Below, piece by piece: positions 1-13,035 of a DNA stretch of 64,000 nucleotides. The stretch comes from Bradysia coprophila (Eukaryota; Arthropoda; Insecta; Diptera; Sciaridae). Both the position numbers and the translations under genes were made by a program. Location of the stretch: contig NW_023503302.1 of the NCBI RefSeq assembly GCF_014529535.1, positions 186,001-250,000 of the forward strand, read 5' to 3'. The notes beneath the pieces were generated by a model. That model was not told where the DNA came from and searched no databases. It saw only the letters and a list, made by a program, of their open reading frames with translations. How positions within the stretch are numbered: the stretch's first letter is position 1; each line of letters begins with the position of its first letter.

Positions 1-1640
1 TGTTTCACGCTGTGAACCGGCCAAAATTTTTAAAATGTTTATGTGTGCTCATTGACATCGGCTTCGCCTCAAAACAACATAATTCACTTCATTAGCTAAA
101 TTTATCGCTAGTAATGGCACGTTACTCTGTGCCTCTGAAATATGTTATTCATTTCGTTTCAGCTGGTCCACTCATACAAATAAAACTTCTATTACGTGTT
201 TATACGGTTTTACCACTACTGCGTAAGTGTGGTAGTCTACCTCTATGACCGCATGTAACTAGTTCAGCATTATAAATAAACAGTTTTGTTTGTATGAATT
301 AACCAGTTGAAACTAATTGAATTACTAATTTCAGAGTCACCAACTGTAAATAACTAATAAAGAAAATTGACCAACTATTTCAATTAAATGATGTGATTTT
401 ATGCAAAATTATCTCGAGGATATTCTTAATTTAGAAATTCTCTCGTCCTCAACGTTAAAGAATGTGGTAAATGTCACTCATAGTTATATTTTTTCTCCAT
501 AAAATTCTATCATCCTTTATGAATTTATATTTAATAAGACGTTGGCGACACCGCTGTGGGTGTTGTGCCTTTAATGCATACAAAAATCAAACGTTTTCAA
601 GAAAATTCTTTTCCTCATTTTTTGTTATTTTTTAAAACCAAGCCAAATTATGAACACACAATTTCCAACCAATTTTAATTTAAACTCTTGCTATTATGTA
701 GGTAAATATCTATAGACGAACGAAAATATGTTTTTCGTAGTTCATGATGCGAAAACAATGAATTTCGCCGTACTTTTGTCAAAAGCAGTGGAATGCAACA
801 AATTTTCAATACTTATATTGTTGAACTACAATAAAAAGCGTTATAGGTTTGTAATCTAATATACCAAAGAATCATGTATCGTGTACCACATTTGTGCACA
901 TTTTAAGAACGTATGAAGAAATCTGTTACTGTCGCTACAGCTTGTTCACGTTAAGAAAACACAGATTTATCAGAGTTTAAAAGTCATCGATGTTCCCAGT
1001 CAATCGATTCCCAGTATATGTTGGCGCAAAATTTGAATTCGATGAGGAATTTTAAAATTTTGTGTCAAATATCATAACCTGGTAACGTGGTAACATTTTA
1101 ACACACAGTAGTAAAGCTGGAAAGCTTCATAATGCTTTTGGTCAAATTTGAAGATATGGAATTACTGCGAATCAGTAAATAAGCTCTGGGGAATTTCAAA
1201 GTTGTTTATACATGTATATTTTTTGAGTAACCTTGAGTGAAGTTGGAATACTATAACCTCTGTCTGAAAAAAAAATGTAGAAGTGGACTGCGAAGCAATA
1301 GATGAGTATTTCATAGCATTTTGTGTACATATTTAGAAGTTTTTCATTTCGATTAAGAGTCAGTAAAGATGTTCATGTAAAATGATATGAAATAAAATGA
1401 AAATATTAAACTGAGAGCAAAGAGTCAAACGTTTTACCGCGCCACGATAACATTTATATTTATTTATGCCACTCAGCATCAGAATATGCAAAATTTTCAA
1501 ACGTTAGATGCCTCTGTGGCGTTGTATGAATCTCGGTACAAATACTTAATTAGGCTCAGGATGTGTCTGTTGTCATAATTACACATCTAGAGTCTAATAA
1601 AGTACTCGATGTCATAAAATTTCCTAATGCATGCTTAAAG
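1..1640. other. gene-free AT-rich stretch
   Basis: No open frame with coding character and no consistent splice-joined exons are visible. The only structure noticed is a partial copy of a Tc1/mariner-like MITE near 120-250. Confidence 0.6.
120..250 (-). mobile_element. partial copy of the CAGTCAGAGGCAG MITE family
   Basis: This stretch shares TGCCTCTGAAAT, the CAGCTG(G/A)TCCAC block, and TTTATACGGTTTTACCACTAC with the intact element at 31604-31795, in the same order or as the complement. The ends are degraded, so limits and orientation are approximate. Confidence 0.5.
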
Positions 1641-1686
1641 GTTTTTTTGGCGAATTAGAGGTTTCTAGCACGAGCCTTTTAGCATA
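1641..1686. repeat. half-hairpin fragment
   Basis: The stretch reads T-run, GGCGAATTAGAGGTTTCTAG, then CACGAGCCTTTTAGCAT. It matches one arm of the hairpin element that hosts the LINE at 10.9-13.1 kb (TTTTTTAGCGAATAAGAG, then CCAGCTCGAGCC). It appears to be a solo arm or a diverged relative. Confidence 0.5.
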
Positions 1687-1697
1687 ATTTAGTAACA

Positions 1698-1883
1698 CAC
1701 TGACAAAACAGTTTTGAAAAACTCAGCTGTTGCAGGTAACTCTGTCTCCAGGTAATCTACATTCTACAATAGCTGCCACAGCTGTAGTGCCATACAAAAA
1801 ATACAGCTGCGGCAGATAATGTAGATTACCTGGAGACAAAATTACCTGCAACAGCTGAGTTTTTCGAAACTTTTTTGTCAGTG
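1698..1883. mobile_element. MITE with long terminal inverted repeats
   Basis: The left end begins CACTGACAAAACAGTTTTGA and the right end closes TTTTTTGTCAGTG. Inside, CTCAGCTGTTGCAGGTAA and CTCCAGGTAATCTACATT on the left reappear as the complement on the right, giving arms of roughly 65 bp around a core of about 55 bp. There is no coding potential. A target-site duplication is not obvious. The superfamily is unassigned. Confidence 0.85.
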
Positions 1884-2706
1884 CAACGTTTTTCCTAAAC
1901 GACGTCGGAAATATGTGTCCAAGTTACGATATTCGAACACTAATTAGGAAAAATTGTTGTTATGGTTTCGGCTCTCGGTACGTAAAGAACTATTCATAAA
2001 TTTCCAAATCCAATGCCATATATAAATGCTTGGTGCCTAGCACACAATAATGTAAAACCAATCATTTCAACGTATTTCGGAAAATTGTCATCATTCTGGT
2101 TGTGGAAAATTAAATGGAAAATGGTAGAAAGTCATTTTGTGAAAATCTTGTGGCATGTATTTACTTTTCCCCATTTTGTTGACAATGAAAACGACAAAAC
2201 AAATGTCTTGTCTCCAAAAATGAAAGCTGAAAACACGACGCGCTGGCATTGTGAAAAGTTTTTTTTTTATGAAACATAACGGAAACAAGGCAAAATATCG
2301 TAAATAATGGACGGAAGAAACAATTTGAAAATTCATTGTATTTCAGTCAGAATTTCTATGTGAAATATGAAACAGTTTTGGAACACTTTGAACCGAAAAT
2401 ACTTGAAAATAATTAATCGAAATATTGTCAAACGACTATGCGAGTAAATGAAATGGTTTTTTTTTTTGTGACAAGTATACAGTAAAAATGAGGACAATGT
2501 GAAAATGTCTTCATTGAAGGATATTACATTGTAATAGAATCCGATCTCTGTGCCAAACGTTTTAAAAGGTTGTCGATTGGCCTTCTCGTATTAACAAGAA
2601 AAGTTTAAAGACTGTAAGTGCCAATGGATACTTCATTCCCGTATAGAAATACGATGCTCTTAGGTTTATAATGGAAAAGGAAAAGGCATCACACTTTGTA
2701 ATCCGA
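1884..2706. other. gene-free stretch downstream of the Ig-domain gene
   Basis: Two short overlapping frames on opposite strands (2013-2336) are low complexity and lack splice or start support. Otherwise nothing was recognised. Confidence 0.5.
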
Positions 2707-2712
2707 TTTATT
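2707..2712 (-). terminator. poly(A) signal of the Ig-domain gene
   Basis: TTTATT on the plus strand reads AATAAA on the minus strand, about 77 nt past the stop codon of the Ig-domain gene. This is a normal spacing for a compact insect 3' UTR. Confidence 0.6.
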
Positions 2713-2788
2713 TCGTGAATGTAAATCGAAAGACGACATGTACATTGTAGAGTATTATGCATGCATCCATTCCATATGCATTTCTTTC

Positions 2789-3921
2789 TTAGAAAAGATT
2801 GGTGTAGCCAGGGCCAAATGGCGTTCGATATTTCATATGATAATTAGCCAGATTGATTCTATACATATGATTGTCCATTTCTCTCTGACTCCATCCGTCC
2901 GGACACCGGCATTTCTCCAATTGACTCAAAGCCACATCTCGGGACCATACTCTCTTCAGATTCTCCGGTGTTTCGACGTAAACCATCGCTGAAGTGCTAG
3001 TGGTACCAGAGTTATTGTGCGCCACACAAGAATATACTCCTGTATCTTCCGGTAAAGCATTCCTGAAGCGTAAGACGTAGCTTCTCGGTTCCCGGTGACA
3101 TATCTGAAGAAGTAACAGTATTTGTTAGGTCAAAATCGACATATAGCTGTTAATAGATTACCTCAATGCGTTTACTCTCTTTCAACGGCATTGAATTTTT
3201 GAACCATTCCACTTTCGGCTTCGGTTCTCCGGAAACTATAACTGTGAGATGACTATTTGCCTCCGAAACGATATCGGTTCTCTTCAAACGTTTCAAAAAT
3301 GTCGGATGCTCGTCCGTTTCCAAATCAATAATACGAAGATTTGCTGACGCTGTGATAGTTCCGTAACAGTTTCGAGCAATGCATGTGTATTCACCCGCAT
3401 CAGAAGCGATTGGCTGGGGTATTTCTAATTGATATGTCTCCGGTATGTTGTGATGCTTCTGCAAACGATTCCGAGTAATCATTTTACCGTTAGATGTGAT
3501 TTATTACGTTTGTAGGTTGGTTTACCTTTATTTTGGGAAATTGTGTACTGGTGATGAGATGTCCATTTTTGTACCATCTAACTATTGGTTTCGGTAGAGA
3601 AAAAATTCGTGTTTCAATCACACCCGTTTGACTAGATAGGACGTAGACGTCTTTGGGTGCAATCACAAAACTGGGAGAAATTCCAATCGGTTTCTCTCTG
3701 ATAATATATTCTTTGCATTCACCAACATCGTCTTCAAGCAATCTGAAATTTGGTGTCAATCGAATTTTCACATTTTCTCAATAAAATTTTCACATTCGAA
3801 ACGTCTGTCAAAATTTGTTCACTAACCGGCTCTCCAAGCGCTCATTCACTACACTGCTGTCTTCTTGATTCTCTTCCGAATTAACTTGCGCCTGGGCCTC
3901 GATATCTGCTCCTAAGTCCAT
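2789..3921 (-). CDS. two-domain I-set immunoglobulin protein, 307 aa, 4 exons
   Basis: Coding exons on the minus strand are 3921-3827, 3742-3526, 3458-3162 and 3103-2789, all with GT/AG junctions and consistent phases. The introns are 84, 67 and 58 nt. The start MDLGADIEAQ precedes an acidic linker. Ig domain 1 spans about residues 57-148 (W in VRWYKNG; SDAGEYTCIARNCYG). Ig domain 2 spans about 156-245 (VEWFKNS; EDTGVYSCVAHNNSG). Both keep the tryptophan and the F-strand cysteine but lack the B-strand cysteine (for example LTVIVSGEPKPKVEW), so neither can form the canonical disulfide. The tail of about 55 residues contains CRCPDGWSQ and ends PFGPGYTNLF. There is no signal peptide or membrane segment, so a cytoplasmic role is likely. 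Such domains are typical of muscle titin/obscurin/MLCK-like proteins, but this short protein could be a diverged fragment. The family is assigned with confidence, the function is not. Confidence 0.82.
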
Positions 3922-5880
3922 GTTTGTACTAACAAATAAAAAAAAAACCGAACGAATTATCAGACCACTTTTCGAAGATATTTGAAAGTGATGTTTATGA
4001 TTCGCCGTTTAAAGTGATAATAAACTCTGTGGTGGCAATGTGTATACCGATTGATCGATTGTTAATAATAGATAGACTTGACGGCCTTCAGAATCGAACA
4101 ATTGGCAAAAGCTTATTTTCTTTTCGTCTTTGTATTTCCGTCCCCCATTGTACGGTCAATGTCAATGTAAGATTTTCTTTCAGAAAATTTCAAAAGATTA
4201 CCAGTGAAACCCTCCCGTTTTGGAATATAACGCATTGCATTAATCAATCACTCGCTGTTTTCTTTTGTATGATTGCCATACTCTATCGAACTGTAAACTG
4301 CAGACTTTTAGATAGAAAGCGAAATTATTGATACGATGCGCTTTCTAAAAATACTCGTTTACGCTTCTGAACAATCATTTTATTTGAGCATATGTGTCAA
4401 TGTTCATGACATTGATCTCTTTTTGGTCGGTACGCTAAACATTTGAGATAGGAAATTGATTGGGATGTTATGCATCAATCCGCTGTTTTATCGTGCAATA
4501 TTCACCGCTAAAATAAACGATTAATAGTCCTACTGCTCAGCAGAAGTTAGTTGAAATTTGTTTGATCATTTTCGAAGTTAAAATGTATACAGAGCAACGG
4601 AGCAAAAACCAAAAACTTAATTAATTGGAATTCTTAGTTTTTTAATTGAGTTTGAAATTGGAAAATACATAGAGTGCTCTCTAGAGCTTAATCAAATAAA
4701 TATCTAATTGCCACATCGAGTTAATGTTCATTTGCTGAAATAAAAATTTCAATTTAAATTACATTGTGAAAGCCTAGAGGTGGAAGCCAAATATGCCAAT
4801 GTAATAAATTCTAATCCAGCAAATAATATACAAAAAGTTTAACGTCTCAGTATAACAATAAGAATTCACCGAATCGGAAACATTTAAGGATTTTCTACCT
4901 TAGTTTCATACACATCTAGGATTAATTATCAGAATCGGTCTTCGATATATCTAACTTTGTTAAAAAGGGTTTCATTTCGGGTTTTCTATTATTTTCTTCT
5001 ATTGTACTTTTGTGTTTATAGATATGTATAGACGAATGGTATGTAGTATCGTGTGGGTTGGTTTAACCATTTAGTCCTTCTGTTATTTAATTACACGTGT
5101 TTCTGTCGTACAAAATTATCTTTGAAGTTCGAATAAAACGTAGCATCAGACGATCACCGTAATCGGTCTTAATAACTGTGACATGTAAACCGTTTGTGAT
5201 TTTATATGAAAAAGCGATGTAAGGACAATCATTCCGAGAAAATTCACTAAAAAAATAACTTACAACAACGACCACAATGTGACGATTTCAATTTTGTTGT
5301 ATATCAGGATATTTCAATTCAATTGATTTGATTGTTAACTCTTGTGTAGTGACCAAAAGAAATTCGATCTATAATTATAAAAGCTTGTTATTAATAGAAC
5401 TTGGTTATTTTTAACAACATCAAACCAAGGTAGTTTTATGTTTTATCCACAGATACGTTGAACGTAAGTACTAAGATGTGGATTATACATTCTCCTTAGC
5501 AAAATATTTTATATCAAACGAGATACTTTGAACAAAAGAAGTAGCAGATTTAATGAATATATCGACATACGTTTGTCTTTCCTTTTTCTTGTATAATAAT
5601 CACTTTTCAGTATCGATGAGTTCATTTAACATTTCGTCGATCAGGAAAAGTTTGTTAATCATTATCTGCAGACTTTGGTTGCAGAAATGATCACCCTAAC
5701 TGATTAAATCTAAATCTATGTCAGGTAGAGATTCTCTTGAATATGCACCGATCTTTGCTTCATCAGGTGTACTCGATGCAGGAACATATTTTGTGTTCAA
5801 AATTCGCGCTAATTTACCAGTCGTATTTTAACGTGAATTTCACGTTGGACCACATGCTACACGTTGCGGTTAAATGAATT

Positions 5881-6093
5881 TTAACTAAGTATTTCGATGC
5901 ACTTTTGATATTTTTGGATATTATTAGTCAGCTCGGAGCCCTTAACAAGGTTACACAAAAATTTTTGATTTTCATCCGTACCGTTAGTGGCAGTGGCAAA
6001 CTCATTTGGGTTGCAATTGGTAGTGGTTGGAATTCTAATAGCTGTAGTAGAAAAATTTGATGCCATGAGTGCAAGAGAAGCCGGTAGAGACAC
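5881..6093 (-). CDS. possible small secreted-type protein exon (weak)
   Basis: A 70-codon minus-strand frame contains a splice-acceptor-like CTACTACAG just upstream of 6041. From there it encodes AIRIPTTTNCNPNEF and ends KYQKCIEILS, hydrophilic with three cysteines. A terminal exon of a small secreted peptide would look like this. No matching upstream exon with a signal peptide and a compatible donor was found, and the length is within chance expectation. Not recognised. Confidence 0.15.
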   Translation of the reverse strand: MSLPASLALMASNFSTTAIRIPTTTNCNPNEFATATNGTDENQKFLCNLVKGSELTNNIQKYQKCIEILS

Positions 6094-8562
6094 ATTAAAG
6101 TTTTAAAAACACGATTTTCAAAAGGTCATAGAGGCGTGGATACTTGAGGGATAAAGCTAAAAAATAGTTGTAGGAGTAGAGTACACCAAAATCCAAAAAA
6201 AATATTTTGATAGACCGTCTACGTAGAGACCGACAGAAGCTCAAAGTTTTTCCTTCATATTTGGTCACAGTCGCGAAGCTCAGCATCACCTGAAACTCAC
6301 ATGTGATAATTTTTCGTAAATAAACGGGCTAATTCTGATATGTTGGCAGTCTCACCTTTCCAACGACACCACATTTTCTATAATTCACGTCAACAAAATA
6401 TCAACTCCATTTAATTCGACTTACACTTACTTGAAAATAATTGAGATTTCGATAATTGCACAGATTGAATTTCCTTGGAAAATTTAATCTTCCAATCTAT
6501 GACTTCTCGGAAATAACAATATTAAATTTTCATTCTCCCTTTCTGGCATTATCAAGTATTATTTCAATTATTATATTTGCTTTAATCGAGGTGATAACTT
6601 GAAGCAAAATATTATTATTAAATTTATTAAAGCGACTATCAATGATAGTAGAGATTGTAGGAATATACAGGGATGTAATTTTCCGCGTAGATTATTCTTT
6701 GCGTGAGATTTTATTTCATTTTTTACAGCTCGATTCTTCTTTGTAAGAATATGTTGAATATTAACCTTTCATTGGTGTCAATTCAATCACTGGCGTAATT
6801 AAATCGGGTCTGTTAATTAAAATATGTTCAACTCTTTGAAACAAATATTTTTTTTGAAGGTTTCATCCATTAATCCCGTTAGCATTCTAAGGGGTCTGGA
6901 CTCTTATGTAAGCAAAATAAATTTTCCTTTGTTCTATGGGTAAAAGCGGTGGAAAATCTAGGAAAACATCTGACTGGATGTTTGTTTTAATTTGCCTTTT
7001 GGCTATGCACAACAGCAACCGGATGTATCGCTTTTATTTTTGTCGTCATTGTAATACATGTGTCAATACATATTCGTAAATTTCTGTGCTACAAGGGGAG
7101 GAATGGGTATGAAAATGTGGCATACTTTATGAACGACACCTTAATCAAATTATATGATTTGATATTTGATTTGAAGGAAACGAACGGAATTATTCACTTA
7201 AATGATCAAAGAAAATTAAAACTCTACTCACTGAACCTGACAGTCGCTACAAAGTGAGAGTCCAATTAATTAAAGCTCAAAAAGTTAAATTAATTTTTTG
7301 CTGGTGAAATTTTATTTCCCATTCAACAACAGCAAATTATTTTAATTACAGGACACATCGTCATTTCGTTAAGTGAGAAGGCGGTTCTGATTAATTTTTA
7401 CTTTTCGTGATAAATGGTTTCGAAATATGTCACTTTCGGCTCAATTTTTATCTCAATTCCATTTCTTTCGTTGGCTGTTTTATCCTAAGGGTGCAAATAC
7501 ATACAATTTCTAGGTGACTTTCCGCCGGAGAGTTTCCGCTCAATTTCTTTCTCAATTCCATTTATTCGTTAACTTAAAGGTGCTACACACTTGTACACAC
7601 TTGATAGTTGTACCACTGGCAAGCGACCATCCCACCTCGACTATAATTTTCTTAATATAAACCCTTTCGTTACGGTCGTTGCGGTATACTATTACATTGG
7701 GATGTATTTAATAGTAATTGTCTTATCATGTTACCGTTTAGGTAATAAGTACTGATCTGTTCTAAGTTACTTTTGGTAAAAAAAAACTTCTTTCGTCACC
7801 TCCTTGCTCGAGTGTTTAGTATGCACATTATAGAGGTGATACAAAGTATAATTTTGCTAATTTTCATGTACAACAATAATAATCGTTGTTTTACACGATC
7901 TTTACAAATTGCCAAACTTTAACCGGTGTGATGTTAAATTCCATTCTCTTTAGCTCAAAGTTTTGTATATGATGCCATTTAGAACTCTAGACTCTAGTTG
8001 TACAAAGTAAAACTACTTTAACATTTGCAATCGAAACAAAAAGCATATACGTTACACATATGCTGAACAGAAGGCACAGATAGCGTACACAGTGGAAATC
8101 ATGGTAATTCAAATGTTTTTTTTTTTATATTTCGAACAACAGAAGTAGCTCTTCATGATATACATCCATTTCGGACAGTGGCGAGATCGTAGCGTGAAAA
8201 TTCAAAATCAAGGGTTTGTGTATTTTTCGAGGTAATGCTTGAATCAACATCAAATGGCAACCTTTCTTTGTTTTTGTTAAAACGTGCATCATTAACCTAA
8301 AATGGTACCTCGTAGTTGATATGGTGTGTATGTTCCGCTATCATTAAAAGCACATTGAAAAGATACACAGCACAGATACCGAACAGTTCTGTTACACACA
8401 GAAATAACTAAATTCAGTTTACCTTTGGTCTTGGTCATGGAAGTTCCAACTTTCAATATGCAATACAATAATATTGCGGGCGAAACAGCTCTTTCCCATT
8501 GCGTTCGTATTTAGTTTCGCCTACATGCATCCATTTTTACTCGTTCTCAGCAACATCAATAT

Positions 8563-8717
8563 GGGGTCATTCATAAATTGCGCACTCACCAAATTCGAAA
8601 TTTTATACCTTCCCTCCATCGGATCCTCCAAAATGTATGGAGAAACTTTCAAAAATGTATGAATAGTCTGCTTTGGTCAGAAGCGCTATAGCGAGTACGT
8701 AATTTGTGAATGGTCCC
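8563..8717. mobile_element. MITE, GGGG(T/C)CATTCATAAA family
   Basis: The left end GGGGTCATTCATAAATTGCG is answered by the right end GTAATTTGTGAATGGTCCC. The same family occurs at 31411-31556, and a diverged end lies near 24177 (GGGGTCATTTACAAATAGCG). It is non-coding, about 155 bp. Confidence 0.75.
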
Positions 8718-10958
8718 ACAATATCTGGAAAACGGAATGTTTTTCTGGCTTTCGGTTTATTTTTCCATTTCCATTCATGTATGGTATAAAATCCATGAAA
8801 CTCACATTTTTCTACAACTGCAATATTTATACATGCACCCTTAATATATGTGCAGACTGTGCAATGCACTGCATAAATACAATACTATATGTATATAGAA
8901 CGAACAATAATGCATTGCATACGTAAAACCATTTTGATGGTTTGGTGTTGAAAGAATACTATTCTATTACACCAAAGCTTCGAATTTGAAAATCATTGAT
9001 GTGGTTGCATGTAATATTTATCTTTAAAGGGTCGAGCTTATGATAGCATTTTCATTTCGAATATATGTAGGTACAGTTTATATGAGAGTATAAATCAACA
9101 CGAAAGTTTTTAGATTTTAGTTTAGGAACGGACTTTATGGAAAACTGATTTGTTTGCTTTTCAATTTATCAAAAACGAAAATATACGAAAATTTGGAGCA
9201 TTCATTTTGTGAATCTGCAGGTTCATTTCCATTTTATTCATACATTTTGTGGTTGCAATAGCAGGGCTTGTTATTCAGAACTATCCCATTCTAAACATTT
9301 CTTCAATTTCTCGAACTTCTTAAAATCAAAGAAACTGAAAATCGACTGATGTGGTGATTGTGCGGTATCTGAACCCCAAATTAGATGACATTGCAGCATA
9401 CCGGATGTTGAATCGTTTTAATTATGAAATTCTCAGTAGTAACCCCTGCTATTTTATACATTCAACAGCAAATGGATGCATAGTTAAATAAGATTCTAAT
9501 TCGAAATTAGTGTCAGGCTTTTAAAACTGTTGTGTATTCGAATAATGATTAAGCGAGTTATTCTTAAGTAGTAACACGGGTAATATTTGAGTACACATTG
9601 CACGCAATAGATCCTGGTTCTACTCATAGGTTTTCGTATTTTCAATTTATGCGTTTAAAATATATTAGAAGTAGAGTTTCGATAGATTGCAATTCAGCGA
9701 GGCAGTAGTGTGCTATTGTAATTGGTCCCAATAGCATTTGCGATGCTAAGCACGGATATGCGGCTAAGAAAACCAAACTCGTTTGTGATGTTTACAGTTG
9801 CTTTTGAACTTTAATAAAGTTTTTTCCCCGGTGAAGTCAATGTTCATTGCTTGTTTCCCCTTTTAAAAAAAATAACAATTCAGTTAATGAGTGGAACAAA
9901 TTAGACCTAATAAAAATAAGAAGAAATCTCGCGCAAATCTTTCAAACCAATAACACACCTAACTCTGATACTTTTTCTACGCAGTGGATTCTATTTCGTA
10001 ATTTCAGGATCGAAAAGCCATTCTCTGCGCATAAAGCGAACGCTCAAAACGCTGTAGCACATAAATAAACTCCCCAATAAAATAAATTTGTAATTCAATC
10101 AAATAGCACTTATGTTCATCACCGTTTCGTATAAATAGCACGAACCATCAGTACAGCGTATACCTAACACAACACACCCACGCACCTAAAACGTAACGTA
10201 TTTCAAAAGCCATTTATCAAATAAAAAGCTTTTCAATTTAATGATTTTTCATTCGTTGATTAAGTAGGCATCGTATTATGCCAAGCACCATCACCAACAG
10301 TTTCTCAAATTCAAAAGAAGTTTACCAAACAAGTTTTCAACGAATCACCCAAAATCTGATGTGTAATAATGGGAGCAAATTGTTGGTTACCAGCCACCAA
10401 TCCAACGTAACATCTTTGACCTATTTTCAAATTTATCTTTCTTTCGTTCCCCGTATACATATAATTCTAAGGCCGGAAAAGCCTTTACACACATATTCTC
10501 TCTTTTATCTGGACGAAATCCGATAAGTGAAAGTAACGCTGTGTATTCAAACCGTCGTCGGAATATTCGTATCACAAAGAATGTATGGCTTAGACTATAT
10601 ATGATTTCAGTAGCTAATTCAGTAATGCGATAATAAATGCCATAAAAATTGGCATGTTAGATAGGACATCTGAATTAAGTGCAATTTAAGTTTATAAACG
10701 CAGACCTACAAAAACTCTATACCGTAAGTTTTTGTAATGATTTGATAATTCATAGCGAAGAGACTTAAAACATTTGCTGAAAGAGATGCTTTCAAAATAT
10801 TGAAACATTGTTAATAAAATTCGGCTGATTATTATGTCTTACTTCGAAACTGAGAACTTTAGCGACATTTTGTGCACGCTAAGTTGAATTGTTTTTTCGC
10901 TTTATACAAGTACAGTAAGCAGGACAGCATGTTTTTTTTTAGCGAATAAGAGAATTCC

Positions 10959-10972
10959 AGCTCGAGCCGGTT
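10959..10972. repeat. target-site duplication, left copy (LINE insertion)
   Basis: AGCTCGAGCCGGTT occurs here and again, identically, at 13022-13035, directly flanking the retrotransposon. A 14-bp exact duplication is the expected footprint of target-primed reverse transcription. Confidence 0.9.
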
Positions 10973-13021
10973 GAAAAATTCAAGAGGAGATGACGCTAGA
11001 TGAAGACGCTAGAGGGGATGACATGAATGAGTTGGCTCATCAAAACGTTGATATCGTCGCAACCGCCGCAAACGAAATTCTAGGTGAGGTCACCTCGCGA
11101 AGACATAGTGTGTGGTTCGATGATGAATGTAAAGCTGCTGTAGAAGCCAAGAAAAACGCCCGACTCTAAGCGACCCAGCAAAGAACACGACGTAGCCTGC
11201 AAGAGTATTCCAGAAGAAAAGCTGAAGCGTACAGGCTGCTTCGAAGGAAAAAAAGAGAACATCTGAATCGTGAAATTTAATTTCTGGAATCGCTGAATCG
11301 TAACGGAAATGTGAGAGAATTCTACCGAATTATTAAAGTACATCGCAAAGGCTTTCAAACACGAACAAACAAAATTAAGGACAATGACGGACAATTACTT
11401 GGTGATACAGATGGTATAATACGGAGGTGGAAAGATTACTTCCAGAATTTGCTGAACAAACCACCAATACCACGAGCTAGGCAAAACGCGTATCAGCGTG
11501 CGGAGCCACTCATTGAAGCATTAACTTATGAGGAGGTAATTGAAGCAGTTAACAGATTGAAAACACGGAAATCACCTGTTGAGGATAACATACCGGCTGA
11601 ACTGATCCAAGCAGCAGGACCGGAACTGTGGCATCGAATACACCAGATAACAGAAAAGGTGTGGGAAGGAGAAAAGCTTCCTGTTGCTTGGCAAATTGGT
11701 CTGTTAATACCGATTCATAAGAAATGAAGCAAATTGGAATGTGGACATTATAGAGGAATATGTCTGCTGAACGTATCATATAAAATCCTGGCAGAAATAT
11801 TGTACCAGCGGTTGTCAATATATGCGGAGGAAATAATAGGTGACTACCAGTGCGGCTTCAGACGCGGTAGATCTACCGCGGATCAGATTTTCACTTTGAG
11901 GCAAATAATGGAAAAAGCATGGGAGTTCAACATTAATATTCACCAACTGTTCATAGACTTCAAACAAGCATACGATTCCATAGATAGACAAGCTTTGTTT
12001 GATATTATGAATGAATTTGGCATCCCAACCAAACTCATCAACTTAACCAAAGCGACGCTTACCGATACGAGATGCAAGATCCTGGTCGACAACACGCTTT
12101 CGATGCCTTTTTTATTGAAACAGGACTTAGACAAGGTGACAAGCTCTCAACTATTTTGTTTAACTTGGTGTTAGAGAAAGTTGTGAGAGCCTTGTCAATG
12201 AACTGGACTGGCACCATCTTATATACGAGTAATCAGCTAACGGCTTTCGCTGACGATGCTGACCTGATAGGAAGAAGGACACTAGCATAGCAGTCAAGGA
12301 ACCTTTCATAGAAATGGAAAGAGAAGCGTGTAAAGTTGGACTCGTGTTAAACGAAGAGAAAACCAAGTATATGGCATTAGAGCGCAGTCAAGGATCTCGT
12401 GTGGGGCAAAATGTGACCATGGATACGTACAATTTTGAAGTCGTGCAGTCATTCAACTATTTAGGTTCGACATTAAACGTAACCAGTGATATAGAGGAGG
12501 AGATCAAAATGAGAATTACGCAAGGAAGCAGAAGCTTCTATCTCGGCTTCTATGCACTGAAACACCTGTTCAAAAGCTCACTTGTATCCCGTGCAACAAA
12601 ACTCTGACTCTATAAAACTGTAGTTCGACCCATGTATGGTCGTGAGACGTGGTCCATGACATACAAACAAGAGCAGATGCTGAACTGCTTTGAAAGAAGA
12701 ATCTTAAGATCGATATGTGGACCAGTACATGAAGCAGATGGTTGGAGAAGACGAACGAATATGGAATTGTCCGAAATTTTTGGGAAAAATTTCATCACAG
12801 CTGCAGTAAAATCAGCGAGGCTCCGATGGGCGGGGCATGTGGCTAGGATGAATGATGACCGAACTGCCAAGAAAGCCCTCGACAGGAAATTTGAAGGACG
12901 TACTAGATCATTGGGGGTCGCGGATTGGAGAAGTCTGGCCGAGGACAGGAACGATTGGAGGAAGTTAGTAGAGTCAGCCAAAACCCGCTTGGGTTGGCAA
13001 AGGCTGCTAAGTAAGTAAGTA
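10973..13021 (+). mobile_element. 5'-truncated non-LTR retrotransposon (LINE)
   Basis: The 2.05 kb insert begins inside the linker between endonuclease and reverse transcriptase (frame containing WFDDECKAAVEAK), so the endonuclease domain is missing. It runs through the RT and C-terminal domains to a 3' end of short tandem TAAG units (GCTAAGTAAGTAAG). A short tandem-repeat 3' terminus instead of poly(A) is known for RTE-like and some I-group LINEs. The RT sequence is of the kind often labelled endonuclease-reverse transcriptase in insect genomes. Clade assignment is tentative. Exact 14-bp target duplications flank it. Confidence 0.92.
11041..13018 (+). pseudogene. broken reverse transcriptase ORF of the LINE
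   Basis: RT motifs are readable in order: KSPVEDNIPAELIQAAG, YRGICLLNVSYKILAEILYQ, QCGFRRGRSTADQIF, FIDFKQAYDSIDRQ, FIETGLRQGDKLSTILFN, and the catalytic box FADDADLI. Then come NEEKTKYM, FNYLGSTLN and the C-terminal RLRWAGHVARM block ending WQRLL. The frame is interrupted by a stop at 11725-11727, a frameshift near 12105, a stop at 12288-12290 with a second frameshift before 12314, and a stop at 12605-12607. It is therefore inactive. Ancestrally it would have served target-primed reverse transcription. Confidence 0.92.
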
Positions 13022-13035
13022 AGCTCGAGCCGGTT
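13022..13035. repeat. target-site duplication, right copy (LINE insertion)
   Basis: This is an identical copy of AGCTCGAGCCGGTT at 10959-10972. It immediately follows the TAAG-repeat tail. Confidence 0.9.

Larger units (their letters stand above)
3922..10931. other. 7 kb without a convincing gene
   Basis: Scattered short open frames were examined and none joins across plausible splice sites into a recognisable protein. One MITE lies at 8563-8717 and a weak candidate exon lies at about 5881-6041. The sequence is AT-rich with no long repeats apparent by eye. Transcripts without coding sequence cannot be excluded. Confidence 0.5.

Noticed and set aside
12905-13021. TAAG repeats as a telomere-like or microsatellite locus
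   Set aside because: Only about three units, located exactly at the LINE 3' end next to the target duplication, so they are the element's tail.
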